44,454 bases of DNA from Caldithrix abyssi (GTDB lineage: Bacteria; Calditrichota; Calditrichia; Calditrichales; Calditrichaceae). A model generated the notes under the pieces. The model worked only from the letters and a program-made list of their open reading frames with translations, was not told where the DNA came from and did no database searches. The DNA lies in the NCBI GenBank assembly GCA_011369465.1, contig DRQG01000062.1, positions 1 to 44,454 of the forward strand. Direction: 5' to 3'. This document shows, one piece after another, positions 42,804 through 44,454 of this stretch. The position numbers and the translations under genes were made by a program. Numbering within the stretch: position 1 is the stretch's first letter; every line of letters begins with the position of its first letter.

Positions 42804-43564
42804 CCTACAAGCACCATATTCACATCAGCTTCTTCATATTTTTTGACAACTTCATTGTCTACCGCCTTATCCGTTATCAATACATCGATATCCGTGAGGG
42901 AAAGGAATTTGTAAAAGGATACTTTTTCTATTTTAGAGGAATCGCATAACAGAAACACCTGGTCAGCAGAAGTGGCAACGGTTTTGCTCACATTTGATTC
43001 GTTGCTGTCATAAGCCGTCAAACCGTCCTTTAGCGAAACACCTTCCGTGCCGATAAAGGCCTTTTTAACATGATACCTCGATACTTGTTCAACAGCCGTG
43101 GGACCGTAAATGGATCTTCTTTCCGGTACGATTTTTCCGCCGATCAAAATTACATTCCAACCAGGATAGTTAATCAATTCGGAAGCAGCCGGCAGAGAAT
43201 TGGTTATAATACGCAGACCTTTTTTATTTTTTAAATATTGGCAAATACGTACCGTCGTTGTACCGCTATCGATGTAAATTGTGTCATTATCTTTGACGAA
43301 CGAGGCGGCACGTCGTCCTATGGCGATTTTCTTTTCTTTGTATCGGTCAATCCTCCTGGAAAAACTAAACATATTTGAGAGCGGATCATTTTTTACAGCA
43401 CCGCCGTGAGTGCGCAGCAGGTATCCGCGTTCCACCAGTTCGGCAATGTCCCTGCGGGCGGTCATACCGGTAACTTTAAACTGCTCAACTATTTGATTAA
43501 TCGACACTTCGCCGTTTTTTTCAACCGTATCGAGAATGAATTTTTTTCTTAAGTCCTGATTCAT
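42800..43564 (-). CDS. DeoR/GlpR-family transcriptional regulator
   Basis: The 254-aa protein has a DeoR winged helix (GEVSINQIVEQFKVTGMTARRDIAELVERGYLLRTHGGA). The sensor domain has DSGTTTVRICQYL, GTEGVSLKDGLTAYDSNESNVSK and LLCDSSKIEKVSF. It is the first gene of the minus-strand operon carrying HAD, MtlD-like, E2, E3, E1 and SorE-like genes, and so probably represses it until a sugar phosphate binds. It is a paralogue of the DeoR protein at 25344 but clearly divergent. The upstream DNA holds a cluster of AACAT repeats. Confidence 0.92.
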   Translation of the reverse strand: MNQDLRKKFILDTVEKNGEVSINQIVEQFKVTGMTARRDIAELVERGYLLRTHGGAVKNDPLSNMFSFSRRIDRYKEKKIAIGRRAASFVKDNDTIYIDSGTTTVRICQYLKNKKGLRIITNSLPAASELINYPGWNVILIGGKIVPERRSIYGPTAVEQVSRYHVKKAFIGTEGVSLKDGLTAYDSNESNVSKTVATSADQVFLLCDSSKIEKVSFYKFLSLTDIDVLITDKAVDNEVVKKYEEADVNMVLVG

Positions 43565-43592
43565 ACAAATAAACCTTGCGTTATATTTTTAG

Positions 43593-43664
43593 AACATTTT
43601 TGAACATTAATATAAACATTAAACATAGCTATATCAATATTTTTTAAAGATATATATTGAACAT
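43593..43664. promoter_or_regulatory. AACAT repeat cluster upstream of the second DeoR operon
   Basis: AACAT occurs five times on the plus strand in 72 bp: 43593, 43603, 43615, 43622 and 43660 (start positions). The first two are in a TTxGAACATT context spaced 10 bp. GlpR/DeoR operators often contain CGAACAT-type half-sites, so this may be the autoregulatory operator. The region is very AT-rich, which raises the chance of coincidence. Confidence 0.4.
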
Positions 43665-43724
43665 ATATGAATTTTTTATTAAGCAACAATCAAAATTTTT
43701 TCTAAAAGAGAGGAGGTTCTCAAC

Positions 43725-43930
43725 ATGCTAAACTCGCGGGATATTTGGTGAGCTCCGGCGTTGTTCCAGCCATCTTGTGCTTTGCCTTTGGTCTTCGAAA
43801 CGATTTGACATTTAAATTCCTCAAAAACCTTCCATTCTGGATGCGGCCAATTTCCTTTAAGATGTTCTATGGAAAATTAGAGCTGCTTGAAAAAGCAGAT
43901 CGGGTTGGAGTGGATCAAATGAAGAAATAA
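43725..43930 (+). pseudogene. Small hypothetical protein with a frame break next to its start
   Basis: A strong ribosome site (GAGGAGG, ending at 43716) precedes ATG 43725, but that frame stops after eight codons (TGA at 43749-43751). A different frame is open from 43706 to 43930. It would read MAKLAGYLVSSGVV if one G followed the ATG, and continues through FAFGLRNDLTFKFLKN and FWMRPISFKMFYGKLELL to QMKK. So a one-base deletion, or a sequencing error, may have broken a ~68-aa protein. Alternatively GTG at 43748 overlaps the TGA and could reinitiate, making the first ORF an eight-residue leader. I do not recognise the protein; the N-terminal third is hydrophobic, and the C-terminus amphipathic and basic. 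Confidence 0.45.
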
Positions 43931-43959
43931 CGGAAAACGATCATTCCGGGGAATAAAAA

Positions 43960-43997
43960 AAGGACTTATGGCAATTAAACACATTCCAAAAGTCCTT
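43960..43997 (-). terminator. Stem-loop terminator downstream of tRNA-Leu
   Basis: AAGGACTT (43960-43967) pairs with AAGTCCTT (43990-43997). On the minus strand the stem follows the tRNA 3' end and is immediately followed by a run of T residues, a standard intrinsic terminator. A shorter T-rich stretch on the plus side could make it work in both directions. Confidence 0.78.
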
Positions 43998-44007
43998 GTT
44001 TTTATTG

Positions 44008-44094
44008 TACCGGGGACCGGACTTGAACCGGTACGGGCTTTAGGGCCCGAGGGATTTTAAGTCCCTTGTGTCTACCAAATTCCACCACCCCGGC
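44008..44094 (-). tRNA. tRNA-Leu (anticodon UAA)
   Basis: The 87-nt gene folds as a class II tRNA on the minus strand. The acceptor GCCGGGG pairs with CCCCGGT, closing with a G-U pair. The D-arm region contains GGTAGACAC, the anticodon stem AGGGA/TCCCT encloses CTTAAAA with anticodon TAA, and a long variable arm (CGGGCCC/GCCCG) precedes the T arm GGTTCAAGTCC. The discriminator base is A. The next bases are not CCA, so CCA must be added after transcription. Confidence 0.95.
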
Positions 44095-44117
44095 AGTGTT
44101 TCTGCGCTATTTTTCGC

Positions 44118-44251
44118 CAGGCTTCGACGGGCTCAGCCTGACATAGTAATTTGTTTCCTTTGAAGATCAGGTGTCATATAGAATTAATTGAATGCCATCC
44201 TGAGTCTTTCCAAGGATGAGGCGACGGCCGGATTCGCCCGCCTAAGGCGGG
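44118..44251. repeat. Palindromic intergenic repeats
   Basis: Three short hairpins follow one another: CAGGCT/AGCCTG (44118-44123, 44135-44140), CATCCT/AGGATG (44196-44201, 44213-44218) and CCCGCC/GGCGGG (44237-44242, 44246-44251). The first two look like the common dispersed 'TTCGACGGGCTCAGCCTGACA' and 'CATCCTGAG...AAGGATGAG' intergenic elements. They are the same style of material as at 16308-16492 but not the same sequence. Confidence 0.55.
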
Positions 44252-44264
44252 TTGCAGACCTCTT

Positions 44265-44454
44265 CTAATATCCTAAAGTCCGCAAATATTCACGGCCTTT
44301 GCCTGTTTTTAAAAACCTCTCTCGTTTAAGCGCTGAGCTTCTATCTTCAAACACTTCTCGATAGACTAACTTCATCGGTCTGCGCTTTCTTGTCGACTTT
44401 ACCAGACCTTTATTATGCTCAGCAAGTCTTCTTTCCAAATCTGCGATTGAGCCG
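44265..44454 (-). CDS. GIY-YIG nuclease-superfamily protein, C-terminal part (truncated by window edge)
   Basis: The frame is open from the window edge to TAG at 44265-44267, giving 62 residues. It reads DLERRLAEHNKGLVKSTRKRRP, then KLVYREVFEDRSSALKRERFLKTGKGREYLRTLGY. This is the C-terminal half of the small stand-alone GIY-YIG (YhbQ/UvrC-N-like) proteins: RRLAEHN, the KSTxxRRPxKLVY stretch, and the A(L)KRExxLKxGxGRE end with the catalytic-side glutamate. The GIY and YIG motifs lie beyond the edge. Such short genes, often next to tRNAs and repeats, are of unclear cellular role and sometimes mobile. Confidence 0.85.
   Translation of the reverse strand, partial: GSIADLERRLAEHNKGLVKSTRKRRPMKLVYREVFEDRSSALKRERFLKTGKGREYLRTLGY

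Noticed and set aside
28614-43564. Sulfoglycolysis (sulfoquinovose breakdown).
   Set aside because: Isomerase, kinase and aldolase are present, but of different families from YihS/YihV/YihT, and there is no sulfolactaldehyde enzyme or sulfonate exporter that I can identify.
1-44454. CRISPR arrays, prophage genes or transposases.
   Set aside because: No regularly spaced direct repeats with unique spacers, and no integrase, transposase or phage structural genes were found. The only possible mobile material is palindromic repeats and the truncated GIY-YIG gene.

Overview
The window looks like chromosome from a Gram-negative bacterium of the Fibrobacterota-Chlorobiota-Bacteroidota neighbourhood, most like Calditrichota, Ignavibacteriota or KSB1. 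The evidence is a secreted protein ending in a YPNPFNPTT-type T9SS sorting tail, a TonB-dependent receptor with a carboxypeptidase-regulatory-like N-terminus, a Reg_prop/Y_Y_Y sensor kinase of LytS type, many lipoproteins, and a tRNA with no encoded CCA. The phylum is inferred and was not tested. Almost everything concerns sensing, breaking down, importing and catabolising a carbohydrate, probably a sulfated or uronate-containing glycan.

Layout: (1) 1-3.7 kb, minus strand: truncated TonB receptor, SurA/PpiC-like lipoprotein and T9SS-tailed secreted protein. (2) 3.8-7.7 kb: receiver-only response regulator divergent from a 1047-aa beta-propeller LytS kinase. (3) 7.9-14.2 kb, plus strand: exported operon of two amidohydrolases, an M20 peptidase, an MGH1/GH63-like glycosidase lipoprotein and a sulfatase lipoprotein. 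(4) 14.2-16.2 kb, minus: NagA-like deacetylase and a LytTR response regulator. (5) 16.5-26.1 kb, minus: DeoR regulator, Gfo/Idh oxidoreductase, class III aminotransferase, 2-hydroxyacid dehydrogenase, KDG kinase, KDPG aldolase, SDR, a second Gfo/Idh and a PreA-like flavo-iron-sulfur enzyme. (6) 26.5-34.4 kb, plus: sodium:solute symporter, then EamA transporter, FucI/AraA-fold isomerase, mutarotase-like protein, class II aldolase and FGGY kinase. (7) 34.5-43.6 kb, minus: DeoR regulator, HAD phosphatase, mannitol-1-P-dehydrogenase-like enzyme, a complete 2-oxoacid dehydrogenase complex (E2, E3, fused E1) and an L-sorbose-1-P-reductase-like enzyme. (8) The right end: a small ORF with a broken start, tRNA-Leu(UAA), palindromic repeats and a truncated GIY-YIG protein.

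The most useful observation is a set of LytTR-type direct repeats (RCCRYTYA-like octamers with a 20-bp period). They lie upstream of the exported-enzyme operon, the symporter and the EamA/sugar operon. In all three a TTGnTT-type -35 begins exactly 12 bp after the last base of the second octamer. Two more repeats lie in the response-regulator/kinase divergent region. This suggests that the propeller kinase and the LytTR regulator drive sensing, periplasmic attack and uptake as one regulon, with the receiver-only protein as a feedback element, while the two DeoR proteins sense intracellular intermediates and control the minus-strand catabolic operons.

The second notable feature is block 7. A dedicated E1/E2/E3 complex sits with SorE-like and MtlD-like dehydrogenases beside an isomerase/FGGY kinase/class II aldolase set. 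I know of no described pathway with this gene combination, and its substrate cannot be read from sequence alone.
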